From assembly GCA_902729315.2 (NCBI GenBank), contig LR746278.1, forward strand, positions 1,809,001-1,873,000: a DNA stretch of 64,000 bases. Direction: 5' to 3'. Each line of letters starts with the position of its first letter. Position 1 is the first letter of the stretch. The translations under genes were made by a program, and so were the position numbers. The notes under the pieces are model-generated. The model ran no database searches. It was not told the DNA's origin and saw nothing but the letters and a program-made list of their open reading frames with translations. Below, piece after piece: positions 11,101 through 22,996 of the stretch. The stretch is from Spirodela intermedia. Its lineage: Eukaryota; Streptophyta; Magnoliopsida; Alismatales; Araceae.

Positions 11101-12175
11101 GAGAATCATCCACAGTAGGTGGATAGCAGTAATGAACATTAGTAAGAGACATACATGCTTTCCGATCATTGCAAGATCCGGCGCAATAATCAGCTTCCCA
11201 AGGCACATGGCCCTGATCAAGGGAGATGGAAAAGACTGCTCCTCAAGAAATGCACCATAAATCACCAGATCAGCCATGTCCAGGAGAGTGTTCACATCTC
11301 CACCAACACCCGCATGCATCACACTCCCGCTCAAGAAACCAAGTTTGAGAGAGAATGCCTGCAAGAAAACAACTGTGTGTGAGACGGACCAGTGGAGCAG
11401 GCATCATCAATGGCGTAATCCATGCATTCAAAATCATACCTCCAGTGCCGCCTTGTAGGAATCAGTTGAGTTTCCATTCAAGATGACAACCTTCAGATGA
11501 GACGCAGAGGAGAACTCCTGGCGAAGTGGCGCTACGGCTTGCAAAACTAGAGCCTGTTCTAGCCACAAACCACTGTACGAAAATTGACTTCCTAAGAGTG
11601 CGATAAGGAAATCCTCCTCCCCATAACCCATCTCAAGTCGTCGATCACGCCCGCTATTTAAGGAAATATAATCGCGTGCTTCCCATGCTTCAGTGGGAGA
11701 GCCAGGAACGACATAGAAGTTACCCGTATCAAATACAGCATACATTAGCTGCGAATGGAGAAAGAAAATGTTAAGCACTGGATCGAATCAGATGGTCAGG
11801 GTAGTGATACAGCAGGGTGTTTAGATAGTATTACCGGCAATGCATGGTTTGGGAAGACAACAACTGTGGCTCTTTTGAAGGCTTGCTTCCAATTATTGAT
11901 AAGCTGAGTCTGGTTATTAACTACATATTTATTGAGACGAAGTGCTAGGGACTGTTCATGAACAGTCCACATAATGGGAACAGATTTGAATGGCTCCTGC
12001 AAAAGACTGTAAAATGTATAAATATTCTTCTTCCGTAAGAATAATGTTATCAATTGGGATGCAACTGTTTTTCCAGTAATTTGACAACAGGTGGAAATCA
12101 AATGTACACGCAGCTGCAGGACACCATACTAGAAAGCAACCAAAGGTTTTTTGCAGAATAATCTCTCTCTCTAAG

Positions 12176-12243
<68 letters not shown>

Positions 12244-14053
12244 CCTCTCTCTCTCTCTACGGATGGAAAGGAGCCCTTCCAGGTGGGACAGTTAGAGAGG
12301 GGAATGGGGAAAGAAAGCCGTTTGTTTCCCATTTTTTTATTATTCACAACAACGTAATATTATGTTCCCCATTTTATTTATCACGAACCTTGCTCAGGAC
12401 TCCATGTTTATTTCCTTCACTTTTTCAAAATATTTTAAAAAATTAACTTCCAGATATTATCCATCAACAATTACATCAACACTTTCATTACTGTATCTAA
12501 GAACAGTACATTTTTTTCATAGACGACAGAAAGTATTAATTTTAATGCATGAGTTTAAGAATGTATACTTACGAAGAGAGGACAATTTTGGCCTCGAGAG
12601 CAGTCACAAGGATGCAATTATAACTGAAAAAAAAAAAAAAACAACATGATAAGAATAGATTTTTAACTTGTCTTGCAGAGGAATGATTGGTCAGGACATG
12701 TTTTGTAAGAAAAAAGATGATGATCGGCTTACTTCAGCCAATCTATGGCTGTTTCTATTTTATCTCTGATAGAAAGGACAGTGGGCAGAAACCCTACAGA
12801 GCCCCATGCTGATCTAGCAGGCCCATCTTCAAGAGCATAAACCTGCACACATTCAAAACGAAGCATTCATGATCTTCGGGAAGAAGAAAGACTGCACATA
12901 TGGAGAATTTTACAGGATCTCAACCGTTTATGATACACGGATCAAGAACTAAATGTATTTTTAGATCAGTCGTGTCCTTGCTGACATGGTAAACACGGGA
13001 ATAATCTGACCAGCGATCGAGGAATCATTCAACAGAAACTATGTTCTCTCTCAATAAGGATTCTAATAGCAGCATTGGAAATAAATGCAGCAAGATTTAC
13101 GGTGATCAGCAAACCCGAGTTTTAGTACGCCAGAGCCAACAGCTGAGCTGAACAGAGGGAAGCTTCAACAGGGAGAGAATGTATGACGGAGATACCAGAC
13201 AACGGGTGGTAACTCAGCAACATGAGCCATTAGTTGTATGCTCCCGTTTTGGAAGCAGATTCGGAGAAACCCAAAACCGATTCTGAGCAGCTCCTTTAGT
13301 AGTTTCAAGTCAGAGGAGGAGGAATACTAGGATTACAAGCAGCACTAAGATAGTTCTCTGGCACGGGATGCAAGTCAAACAGTTCGTGTGGTGACTGAAC
13401 GGGAAATTGGAAGTTTTGTGGTACTTACATCGATATCGTAGCCGATCTCTTTCAAGGCGACAGCAACACTGACCATATGCAAGTGTGCAGCGTCTACAGA
13501 TAGATCGGGGAGAACCTGCAGAAGCCATTGACGGCGCCCAACAAGATAATTTCATCAGAACCCACCAAAGAAACTTGGATGGACGGTAATAGCCGCTGAG
13601 CAGGAGATCGTCACCGACCAGCGCCAGCTTCGGCTTCAGAAGGGCAGTGCGCCTCCTGGGCCAGCCAGAAGAAGAAGAAGAATTGGCTTCTTCATTCTCC
13701 TTGTCGAACTTCTCCAGCAGTTTCGACGGCACGAACCTTATCCCCTCCCCGAAATCCAGCTCGCCGATTTTACCGAAGATCCCAAGCTCTCTGAAGGCCG
13801 CCAGCCTCCTAGAGACGCCGAAATTGCCCGATTTCTCCAGCACGGAGCCGGGCAAGAAGGCCTGGAAAAGTATCACCACGAAGCAGAAAATGGCTACGGT
13901 GCAAATCCATTGGAAGTAATCGACCTTCTCGAAGAGGAGGAACCGCGCTAGCCTGGATCTCGGCCTGTGGAAGAAGGACCTGCCGTCCGCGGAAGAGGAA
14001 AGCCGGAGCAGGGGAGCTCTCTTGGCAGGAACCCCATTCTCCACAGAACCCAT
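8194..14053 (-). CDS. Membrane-anchored GT4-type glycosyltransferase family 1 protein (At4g01210-like)
   Basis: Fourteen exons, minus order: 14053-13619, 13515-13429, 12842-12733, 12623-12573, 12006-11835, 11748-11440, 11358-11155, 11062-10574, 10462-10253, 9996-9808, 9570-9407, 9061-8909, 8803-8725, 8625-8194. They code 1,027 aa. An Arg-rich cytosolic tail and one membrane segment (about residues 48-66, [17 protein letters not shown]) suggest a type II Golgi protein. The glycosyltransferase group 1 (GT4) core follows, with [19 protein letters not shown], and the nucleotide-sugar region [13 protein letters not shown] to [14 protein letters not shown] to [11 protein letters not shown] (about 399-470). 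The plant-specific C-terminal half has [53 protein letters not shown], and ends in a Lys/Arg-rich tail with KYIKPPPE. Donor, acceptor and product are unknown to me. The second Glu of the E-x7-E motif is not seen ([13 protein letters not shown]). Confidence 0.92.
12178..12259. repeat. (CT)n microsatellite in an intron of the glycosyltransferase gene
   Basis: About 80 nt of CT repeats with a CCCTCCC interruption near the end. It lies in the intron between exons 4 and 5; on the sense strand it reads as (GA)n. Confidence 0.95.
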
Positions 14054-15840
14054 CTAACAGCAGTCCATGGAGAAGCCGCACAGGCTAAGGGGTTATGCCC
14101 CCAGGGCGTTCTTCCCCATACCCGCTACTCCTGGTTCAGTCGTTTCCACCAGCGGCTTCTGCCACATTACAGCGGATCCCTCGGTAAGATCCTGCTATGC
14201 AGAGTCGAGATCCGTGCTCCACCGCGCAACCATAAAAACACTCTCCGGGACGCCGCCGCAGCTCGTGCACAAGGAAGGACTCTTGCGGGCTAAAATAACT
14301 AGCAGTAGACACCTAACGGAAGTGCAGCAGAGCAGAAAGCGATCTACAGAGAGAGAGAGGTGATAAATGATATAGTAAGCTGTAGTAAACGAGCTGGGGA
14401 CAGAGAGAGGAGAGCAAATTCAGCGAAGCTGGTGGGGTAGGGGGTCGATGCGTCGCGATGCGGAGGACGCCGATCTGAAGATGGGCGATGAGGTGATGGC
14501 CGGACAGGAAACTTACCACAAAGGATCTAGCTACATCTCTGGAGACACGAGAGAAGCGGAGGAGAGAAAAACAAACTTCCCCCCCCCCACCCCCTCCGAA
14601 GCTAAGGGGGGTAGAGAGAGAGAGGAGCTAGATCTCCGGGATAAGGATTCAACCCCTCGTCCTCTCAGAAATACTCCACGCACCAGCTGGCGTGATCAGG
14701 CAAGCTGGTAATTCCTGGTGCCCGGCGAGGGTAAGGGGATGAACTCAGCTCCGCCGCCATGGGGGGGGCCGACGGGACCGGAGAATCGACGGCGAAGGTG
14801 GAGTCGGTGCACCGTCAAAGTCAGACAGTAGGGGAAAACCCTTGCTGTCGCCAAAGCCACGTACGTCAACGCAGATTCTGATTTACCGGCAGCCGCCGCG
14901 CCGACGGCGTCCCCCTCGGCATCTCGCCGGATCTTGCGGAACAGCAGAGCGCCGCCCCCGCCGCCAAATTTCCCAAATCACTGTTATATTTTACGTAATC
15001 CCACACATTCGGACATATCTCCCATAATTTACTTTTTTGGAGGGCATATTAGTCATTCTCGCCTCCTACGCGGTCCACGTAGCGAATGTTCAAAGCGTCC
15101 TACGTCAGCCGCGGTCACGTGCTTTGTAAGGAAGCTTTACGGGCCCCACACGTGATCTGGGTCCCCCCGCCGACGAGGTTTATATACTGACAAATTATTC
15201 AATTATAATTAATTAGGTATAAATATAAATAGATAAATATACTTTTTAAGAGAGGCGCAGATTATTGATTGTGGACCGCCTTTTCAAAAGTGATGGGGGC
15301 ACCCACAGTGGAGGACAAGCAACGCCACCAACCGCTCCGTCACTCGCCGGACGGTGACCGCGACCGCGACGGCGTAGCGGCTGGGTGGCATTCACCACCT
15401 GCCACTGGGTGCGGCCGGGAGTCAACGGGTCCTGGAGTGCTCCGGTGGGATGGCCGCCGGCGCCGCCCGTCGTCGCACCGGGCCCGCCGTGGCCCGGTCA
15501 ATAGATCTCCGTCAATTAGGAAAGCTTGTCCTCCGGCTTGTTGTCCGCCGGTCAATAATATTTTTGATAAGTCAACGGTTCAGACAGGGAGGAAACCAAT
15601 AGTAACAGAGTAAGAACATGCAATATTCAGATCAAACTCCCATCGTCGAGGCCCCAAGAGGGGTGGTGGTGGCGGCGCAGTGCTCATTACCCAAAAAGGA
15701 AAAACCGGGACTTGTGCCAACCCACCAACAGCAGATTAGGGCGTTGACTGAAACTTTTTCTCGCTTTTTTGGGAACAAAAAATGCTCCGAGATAGAGTTC
15801 ATAGCTATGAAATGGAGAAAGTCGTCGGGGGGGGGAGGCG
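14054..15840. other. Intergenic region: glycosyltransferase promoter and MGP4-like 3' flank
   Basis: About 1.8 kb with no supported gene. The first 700 bp upstream of the glycosyltransferase ATG hold purine-rich GA tracts (14348-14420, 14610-14630), likely its 5' leader and promoter. 15190-15250 is AT-rich. 15300-15600 is GC-rich with several GTCAA/TTGAC cores. Short open frames here have no recognisable product. Confidence 0.6.
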
Positions 15841-18392
15841 CTAGATTCGACCGAGGGGCGACTCCTGGATGTGATCGTCCGCTAGCCAGAGGCCAAAGTC
15901 GCGGAAACGCTTGATCTTCTTCTCGAAACCGGAGATGTAGTTGTTGTGGATGATGACGTGGCGGCCTCTGGTTTCTTGGACCCACTTCTCGTTCTTGAAG
16001 TAGAGCCCCCCCGACGGGAAAGCCACCTGGGGGAGAAGGTACAGGTCGACCTGCAATTTCAATGGTCAACTGCAAGCATCAAGGCGTTGCTTCAGTGAAT
16101 CCCTCACGAAGAAAACAGAGCCATCGCTTTGTGAAAGAACTGCAATCCCCAACCCGAGGGCTCCCACCCTTTTCAGCTTGGGTTGGAATGAATTCGTGTC
16201 TGACACGTGCGCAATTAATCGGTCAGACCCATGTTAGGGAAAATGATTCCAAGTCAACGAGCGCAAACGGAAGTCCTATCGTCACAGGGATGAAGAACCC
16301 AATTGCTCACAGTTGGGATTGATCACTATTCATGGAAAAAAAAAAAAAAGTTTATAGAATAAGGAGTGAGTATCAAAGGGTGGGTGTCGCCAATTCTGGA
16401 TGAATGTCCAGAAAATTTTGAAAAAATAAAAAAATAAAAAAAAACATTAATCAAGAGGAAGAATCATGGGAATCAAGGGCCAAAGATATTCCTCCAGTGC
16501 CCATTCTTTAGATGGCTCAGCCATCATTCCATGGAGTCTCTAATGTGTTGCAGAAATCCTTGTAAATATAGAGAAAATTCCTTCTTTTTTTTCTTTTTTG
16601 GTGCCAGATATTAGGCAGAAGACATGATCACATGCCGATCATAGTGAAAATTATCTCTCAATGCATCAAATTATGCGTGGTTAAATCACCCTATTTTAAG
16701 GTTTAATTTCGTAGTTAATAATGATGACTGATCGAGCTCCATGAAGAAATTTTCAAACGATTCATCACTACGACGAGCTAAACATCCGATCAGGTCAAGA
16801 ATCAGATGGTAGCAACTAAAACTGATTCTTCCCCCCACCACCCATGCTCATAATCCTAAATAATTCTCAACAAAATGCAGTACTCTCCACCTCAGAAAGG
16901 GAAAAAAAAACCCAACTAAAAAAGAAAAGTCGCCATAATAATTTTTGTTATGAGCTAGAAAAACAGAATTAATTAGAAAAAATATAAATCGCATGAAAAC
17001 ATGAGGAAAAAAAATAAATCGGACAAGCAGAGTCTTCATAGAATGAAATGGCAGGCATTAAGGTTCATAGAATGGTAAGGCCTTACCTCGCTGTAGGTCT
17101 TGTTGAGGGCCCAGTTGAAAGCTGGCTGATCGTTTGACTTCATCGTCGTAGACCACGGCTGCAGCTGCATTTCCTCTATCCACTTCTTCATCACCTTCTT
17201 CGCTCCGTCTGTGGGCCGGAGGAAGATCATGCAGCTGCAAATGTACGTCCTGCCCTTCTTCCCCGGGGGCGGCAGGGCATGGGAATGGTTCAGAGGCTTC
17301 ACCTGATTTGAAGAGAAATGCCCGAGAAAAAGATTATGGCCATGAAAAAAAAATACCCAGAGAGGAAAGGGAATGGAACGGTGCACATACAGCCGCCATG
17401 TCGTCAGTGAAATACACATCGTGATTCCCCTCCATGTATGGAAATGGATCTGCTAACCACACCATGTCAACATCATTGTACATGACATTATATCCCAGCT
17501 CCAGAATATGCAGAAGGTGGCGGGGCCTGCGTGATGTAAAATTGAAGAACCCCTGTCAAGGATTTATGTAAACACGTATAAGGACATCTGAACCAGCGCC
17601 ATATTTTTCTGTCAGCACACCACAGAAACATGAACAGGTAATGACCATGAATAATACTTCGAGACATAAAAAGGGCATTATCTGTTCATAAAAAGGGCAT
17701 AAAAACGGAGCAGAGTTGATCATAAAAAGGGCATCAGATGTGTTGAATTACGAGACATTATGGTGTTATATCTGTAAAAAAATGGGGAAAACATGAGGTG
17801 CCATACTGACGAGCAAGGATTGAGCTTGATTCTAGTCGAGCTGATGGATACACGTTGAACAATTTCTATCGATGAGAAATCCAAGATTTTCCTGTACCTG
17901 AGAGCCGAACTTGTGGGCGGTTTGGGCCTCTGGAGCAGGCGGGATCAGGACAGCATGGCCGGGCCACTTCTCGTTCACTTTGTAAAGGGTGGCGTAGTCT
18001 TCGGCCACGACTAGCACCTTCTCCTGGTGATTCCGCCTGGCGATGCTGATCAGCCAGTTGTTAAGAAAGGGGAGGTATGGTTGGCTCACCGCGCATACTA
18101 TAATGGTACCATTCTTCCCCACGAAGGCAGCAGCCTCTGCGAGAGTGTACTCCCTCCATCTCGAGAGAGACCCGTCCTTGTTCCCAGAGAAGAGCCCCGC
18201 CGGCATCCCCATCCAGGGGAATAAGACCCCCAGAATCACCATCAGAGACAAGAGGATAATGACGCCGGTGGGGCTGAACAGGGAGATCGATCTCTGTTGC
18301 AAGCCCGTCCCATGGCGAGGGGAGAGCGGCTCGGGATCCACCAACGGCTGTTGCTGCTGATGCGGTGACTGCTGTCTCTGATGGAGGGACAT
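15841..18392 (-). CDS. MGP4: GT77 alpha-1,3-xylosyltransferase, MGP4/RGXT type
   Basis: Transfers xylose from UDP-xylose to L-fucose in the Golgi while the pectin rhamnogalacturonan II is made. Four exons, minus order: 18392-17898, 17552-17391, 17302-17087, 16050-15841, all phase 0, coding 360 aa (RGXT1 is about 361). It is a type II protein: a Gln/Pro-rich tail, then a membrane segment at about 42-62 (TGVIILLSLMVILGVLFPW). Family blocks are intact: NGTIIVCAVSQPYLPFLNNW, VLVVAEDYATLYKVNEKWPG, TAHKFGSQGFFNFTSRRP, the DXD metal/nucleotide-sugar motif D192-V-D194 in YNVMYNDVDMVWLADPF, PPPGKKGRTYICSCMIFLRP, NDQPAFNWALNKT, RGRHVIIHNNYISGFEKKIK. The start at 18392 was chosen because the MSLHQRQQ beginning is family-like; an in-frame upstream extension to 18575 looks like leader. 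MGP4 versus RGXT1-3 cannot be settled without a tree; gene order favours MGP4. Confidence 0.94.
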
Positions 18393-19888
18393 TCTCCTTC
18401 CACCCACTACCAGGCAAGGAACGGACGTCCGATCCCGGAAGCCACCAGATTCTTCTTCCTGCGATTTCGATCTGCCGAAGATCCGAACGAGAATGCACCG
18501 CCGCGCGACCGTCGGCCAGAGCTCAGTCCCCAAGAGCCCCACAGAAGGGCGATTCACACAGAGGCACAGAGGCACAGAGGCACAAGCGGGAGATCAGATC
18601 AGCCTTCCGATGACAATTGCAGAACGATTCACCACGCCCAGGAACGCGCCACCGCAGCTCTCCTTCTAACGAAAATAAGAGAACAGAGGAACCTGCTACC
18701 AGCTCCGCTTCTCCTGCAATCAGATCCCCTTCTCCGCCGGCTTCGCCGTGGAAGGAAGACGGCAACGCCGCGGACAGCCGACAAAATCTCTGTTCACCAT
18801 TTGATGCTGATCGGACGGCTTGGGTGAACTTACAGCTCAATTGCGGCCCATAGATCCGCGATATCCGGCCGTCCAAGAGAGTTCAGATCTGGGCACGTGC
18901 GGAAACTCATAATATTAATGTGTTTAATATCTCGACATAAGTATTACCAACAGGGTTTATTTATTTTTTGGGGTTTTCGGAGCCGTCGAATGCTTGGCGA
19001 TTTACGGTTTATTTATTTTACGAAATTTTAGTCGTAGAAATTGTAGATATATGGGTCGTATCTCTATTTGGGCCCACTGAAGTCACCCATATAATGGGTT
19101 TAATGGGCCCCTCAACGACCCAAATAAGAGTGAAGAAGAGAGAGAAAAGCTTTGTCGTTTTTTCTTTTATGTTAAAAGAAGTGACTATTGGGTTTCGGCC
19201 TGAACTAAGATTAACAATGAAGGGTTGACTTGGTATGTTACTAAATCTGTTTTAGTGAGACCTCCTTCAATGTATGTACCTAATTTTTTCTCTTGATCTC
19301 TGTAGGACTTAGTTTTATAATTATAAAACTCACTAATTTTTATGGTGACTTAACTCACTACCTAAGTCAACTCTCTAAGAACAACTTTCTTCTCGGGTTC
19401 TATTATAATTAATCATCAGATCACACATTGTTGATTGACATGGTCAACTCCCACATAATTTAACTTGGAAAAATTCTTCTAAATTCACAACTATAAGATG
19501 CAAAAAATTATTTAATAGGACAGCTCTCAAATGTGATTAAATCACAAGTTTTTATCACAATATATATGATAAGATTTCACCATGACTAGTTTTTTTAGAA
19601 GTGATGTAGACTTCAAGTGTCTTTGAATCTTCAAAGAAAATGATGATATATAATGTCATGTTGTTGTCTTCTTGTCATAATGTTGGCAATGGATTGAAGG
19701 CTCTTTAAACTTGCAGTGTGTTTAAGATGATCATTTAATGTATGTACAGTTCTATTCATATTAATGTTTTTATCTCATTTGAATACTCTACATTGACCTC
19801 GTTATTTTGTATTAAAATTCATGTGATAAATACTTAATACAAACCTTGAGGTAGTTTAGGTAAGAAGTAAAAAACATTGTGTTTAAAT

Positions 19889-20436
19889 GATATTTATAAA
19901 TAAATCTCGTACTAAAGTTTTCTTAAATCTTTGTGATTTTTCAATGACTATTTTCTATAAATTAAGATTAATTCAAGCAGATGATATCTCATTAACTCAT
20001 TTTGGATACCCTCATAAGAAATCAATGCATGAGTCATTTATTAATCAATGTTTATATCTGAATTATGATAGTTCATATTTATCCATTATGGATCCTATGT
20101 TATAAAGGTAGAACCAATAAGTATCAAGTATCATAAAAAAATAGTGTTATCTTTAAATGTTGCTATTAGAAGACAATGACATTTATAAATAAATCTTGTA
20201 CAAAAAATTTATCATATCTTTGTGATTTTTCAACAATTTTTTTTCTCTACATTAAGATTAATTCAAATAGATGATAAACTAATAAGATAAATCCTTACCT
20301 TAATTTGGATACCCTCATAAATAATCAATACATGAGTCTTTCATTACTTAATATTTATATTTAAATTATGTCAAATTACATTTATCTGTTACGGATCCTA
20401 TGTCGTAAGGATATAATCAATAAGTATCATATATCA
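19889..20436. repeat. Diverged direct (tandem) duplication, unit about 250 nt
   Basis: Copy 1 (19889-20134) and copy 2 (20179-20436) share in the same order: ATTTATAAATAAATCT, ATCTTTGTGATTTTTCAA, ATTAAGATTAATTCAA, TTTGGATACCCTCATAA, ATCAAT.CATGAGTC, GGATCCTATGT.GTAA-like and CAATAAGTATCA. The copies differ by many substitutions and small indels. This looks like an old non-autonomous repeat of unknown family. Confidence 0.8.
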
Positions 20437-21192
20437 TTAAAACAAGGTTAATAAAAGATATATGGATAAGATGATAGTTTAACATTCAAATCTTATTAGA
20501 ATCACCTCAAATAAAATCTAATCATTAAGTCAACATCCTGAGTGATGATCTCAATATTTATAATCACAATTTTTGTGATTCAAGATGTCTAAAATGATTT
20601 ATAAGGTATAGTCTTTAATATCTAAAACTCATGTTCAACTAAGTAAGTAATGTAAATTCAATGGATTAAAATGATATCAAAGACACATGAATGTAATGAT
20701 ATGATATCACAAGAACATAATAGATTGAGTAATTTTTCTTGTTCATATTGTACTTTTTGTCGTCTCATAGATTCTAATATACTTATCATCATTTTAATAA
20801 TGTAAAATATCATCTAAATATTGACATATTTCACACTAATATGAGATATAATGATTTTATACGATGATATCAAATCACGTATATGAGTTCAACATTAATG
20901 ATCAAGAGTATGTTCAATGATTTCTCATATAAGTTAATTTTGTTATTATATCTAATTATACTTAAGCATTCGCATATCATGAATATTCTGAATTATGCAT
21001 AATTTAATATTATAAAGTATGTTTGTCATTACCAAAACATCATATATATAATACTCTAACATGAACAACTTTATAATCTAACATTACGTGAGAGGAGATA
21101 TAAATAATCCTTCAAAATATAGTTATATATTTTAATTAATTTAATGATTTTATTCTCTCTCTATTTCTATTTGTCTTGTCTATCTATTTGTC

Positions 21193-21197
<5 letters not shown>

Positions 21198-21239
<42 letters not shown>
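21198..21239. repeat. (CT)n microsatellite
   Basis: About 20 CT units in the AT-rich spacer. Confidence 0.95.
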
Positions 21240-21242
<3 letters not shown>

Positions 21243-22996
21243 TGAGCTCTTAATTTAATTGTCATTTCACAATCTTTGTTTACTTTATATGTTGCTAGTT
21301 TGTGCCAAAAAATATTTGACATAAATAATTACTAACTTTTTGGTGTCCCAAATAGGCTTAATATTTGCAACTATGTCATCCTTATATTGCGAGAATATTA
21401 AAAATGATAATATTCCACAAAATAATTATTTTTTCACCTCAATAACCAAAAAAAATGAAAAAATATCCGAATAAAGCAATACTTGATCGTTGGTCTTAGC
21501 TACCTAAATAGATACAATGAAAAATATCCAGTTAATGAACATCATGCAGTTTCAAGAGGCCAAACCTTAAATAAAACAAGTGAGGTTATTGTTCATTTCC
21601 CTTTTTTTCAATATTATAAAATATATTATCAATCATCCCTATTTCCTCACTATGGTATTATTACTCAAAATCAACCTACTAGTTGAGTAAGAAAAAATTA
21701 CAAGGAATAGTTAAGATTATGCCTCACCTACTAGAGAGATTGGCCCAGGACTCAAGCGTACCAAGCATATTGAAAGCCCATATCCACTTTTGGTTTGGAA
21801 AATTAAAAATAAAATAAAATTTAAATGCACCTTTTCACACACTTTATCAAGATATTTGGGCATTCACGATCATCCCCTTGCGACAATTATAAACTATGAG
21901 CCAAATAAAAAATTTAATATTCATAAAATAAATAAATAAAATACAAAGAAGCTTGTCAAAAAAGCAAGGCTGACCCATTAAATATTTTCTGTTCTCTCAT
22001 GCCATGATACTTTAATCAAGAAACTAAAATGTAGATTTTAATATACTATTTAATGTGAAGAAATATTTATAATAAACATGTGATGTATTCAGATATGGGC
22101 TTGCCCATATGATGTATTCAGAGTATTTTTTAATAGGCCAAACTATTTGTTTAATCGTTGTTGCTATTGTTTTTAATAAAGAACATAATAATGCTGATTA
22201 ACAGTGAGAAAAATAATCATCATTAAATATATTAAATTCAATCTCATATGACAAAGATGAGTAATTAGAGATCATGGGCATGACGGCAGCTAGAGATAAA
22301 TTTGGAATATTTGTTTAAAATACAGAAATATCCGAGTAATTAAATGTATGAATAGACAAACTGACATCTTAGACATCCCCGTTGACCACCTACCATATCT
22401 ATGTTTTCCAGGACATGCTTGTCGGCCTTGCCTGCATCGCCGTGGTTCTCAAGGTTCGTTCATATGATCACGGGGTGACCCCACAGGACGTGGAGCTCGA
22501 GTCGGTCAAATCTCTGTTACCGACGGAGCGATGGAATGGCGACGGCGCTGCCGCAGTTGCGGGAACCAGCTGCGCTCCTCAAACTTCAAGTCGCCGCGGA
22601 AGCAGTCCATCCATTGCGAGCAGGAGATCATACAGAAAGGCAGAGGTGGTTGGGAAGCTCCTGGTCATTGCCGGCCGCCGTCTTCTGCGACGGTAGCACA
22701 CTGTTGACTGCGGAAAGCGAACGATCCTCGCGAATAGCGTGGCACGGAAAGACGGTCAAATACTGGCAGCTGACGAGAATTCCGGCGGCGCCGCCGAATC
22801 GCTCCTTCTGAAAGGAGGAGGAGGAGGAAGAGGGACTGTAGAGTTTCGAAAAGACGACGAACTGCGACGCAATGCCGGCGGCGGAAGTGATGACAGTTTA
22901 GATGTTTAATCACTCCGACTTAATCTGTGATAGCCCCTAAAAACAATTATTTATTAATAATCCGAAGTAAAACATGGCGACTCTAGCTCTGCAGGT

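Larger units (their letters stand above)
18393..22996. other. Large AT-rich gene-free spacer
   Basis: The first 500 bp, upstream of the MGP4-like ATG, are GC-rich promoter/leader sequence. From about 18900 to 22370 the DNA becomes very AT-rich, with no long open frame, a diverged direct duplication (19889-20436) and a CT run (21198). From about 22380 to 22920 it is GC-rich again with no coding signal I trust; this may be the SLAH 3' flank or a relic. No intact transposase, integrase or reverse transcriptase is visible. Confidence 0.65.

Noticed and set aside
15269-15613. 114-aa plus-strand frame between the two glycosyltransferase genes
   Set aside because: Arg/Pro/Gly-rich with no motif. 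It sits in GC-rich promoter-like sequence with many GTCAA cores.
22382-22811. Plus-strand frames downstream of SLAH
   Set aside because: No family resemblance and no consistent exon chain; kept only as a low-interest compositional observation.
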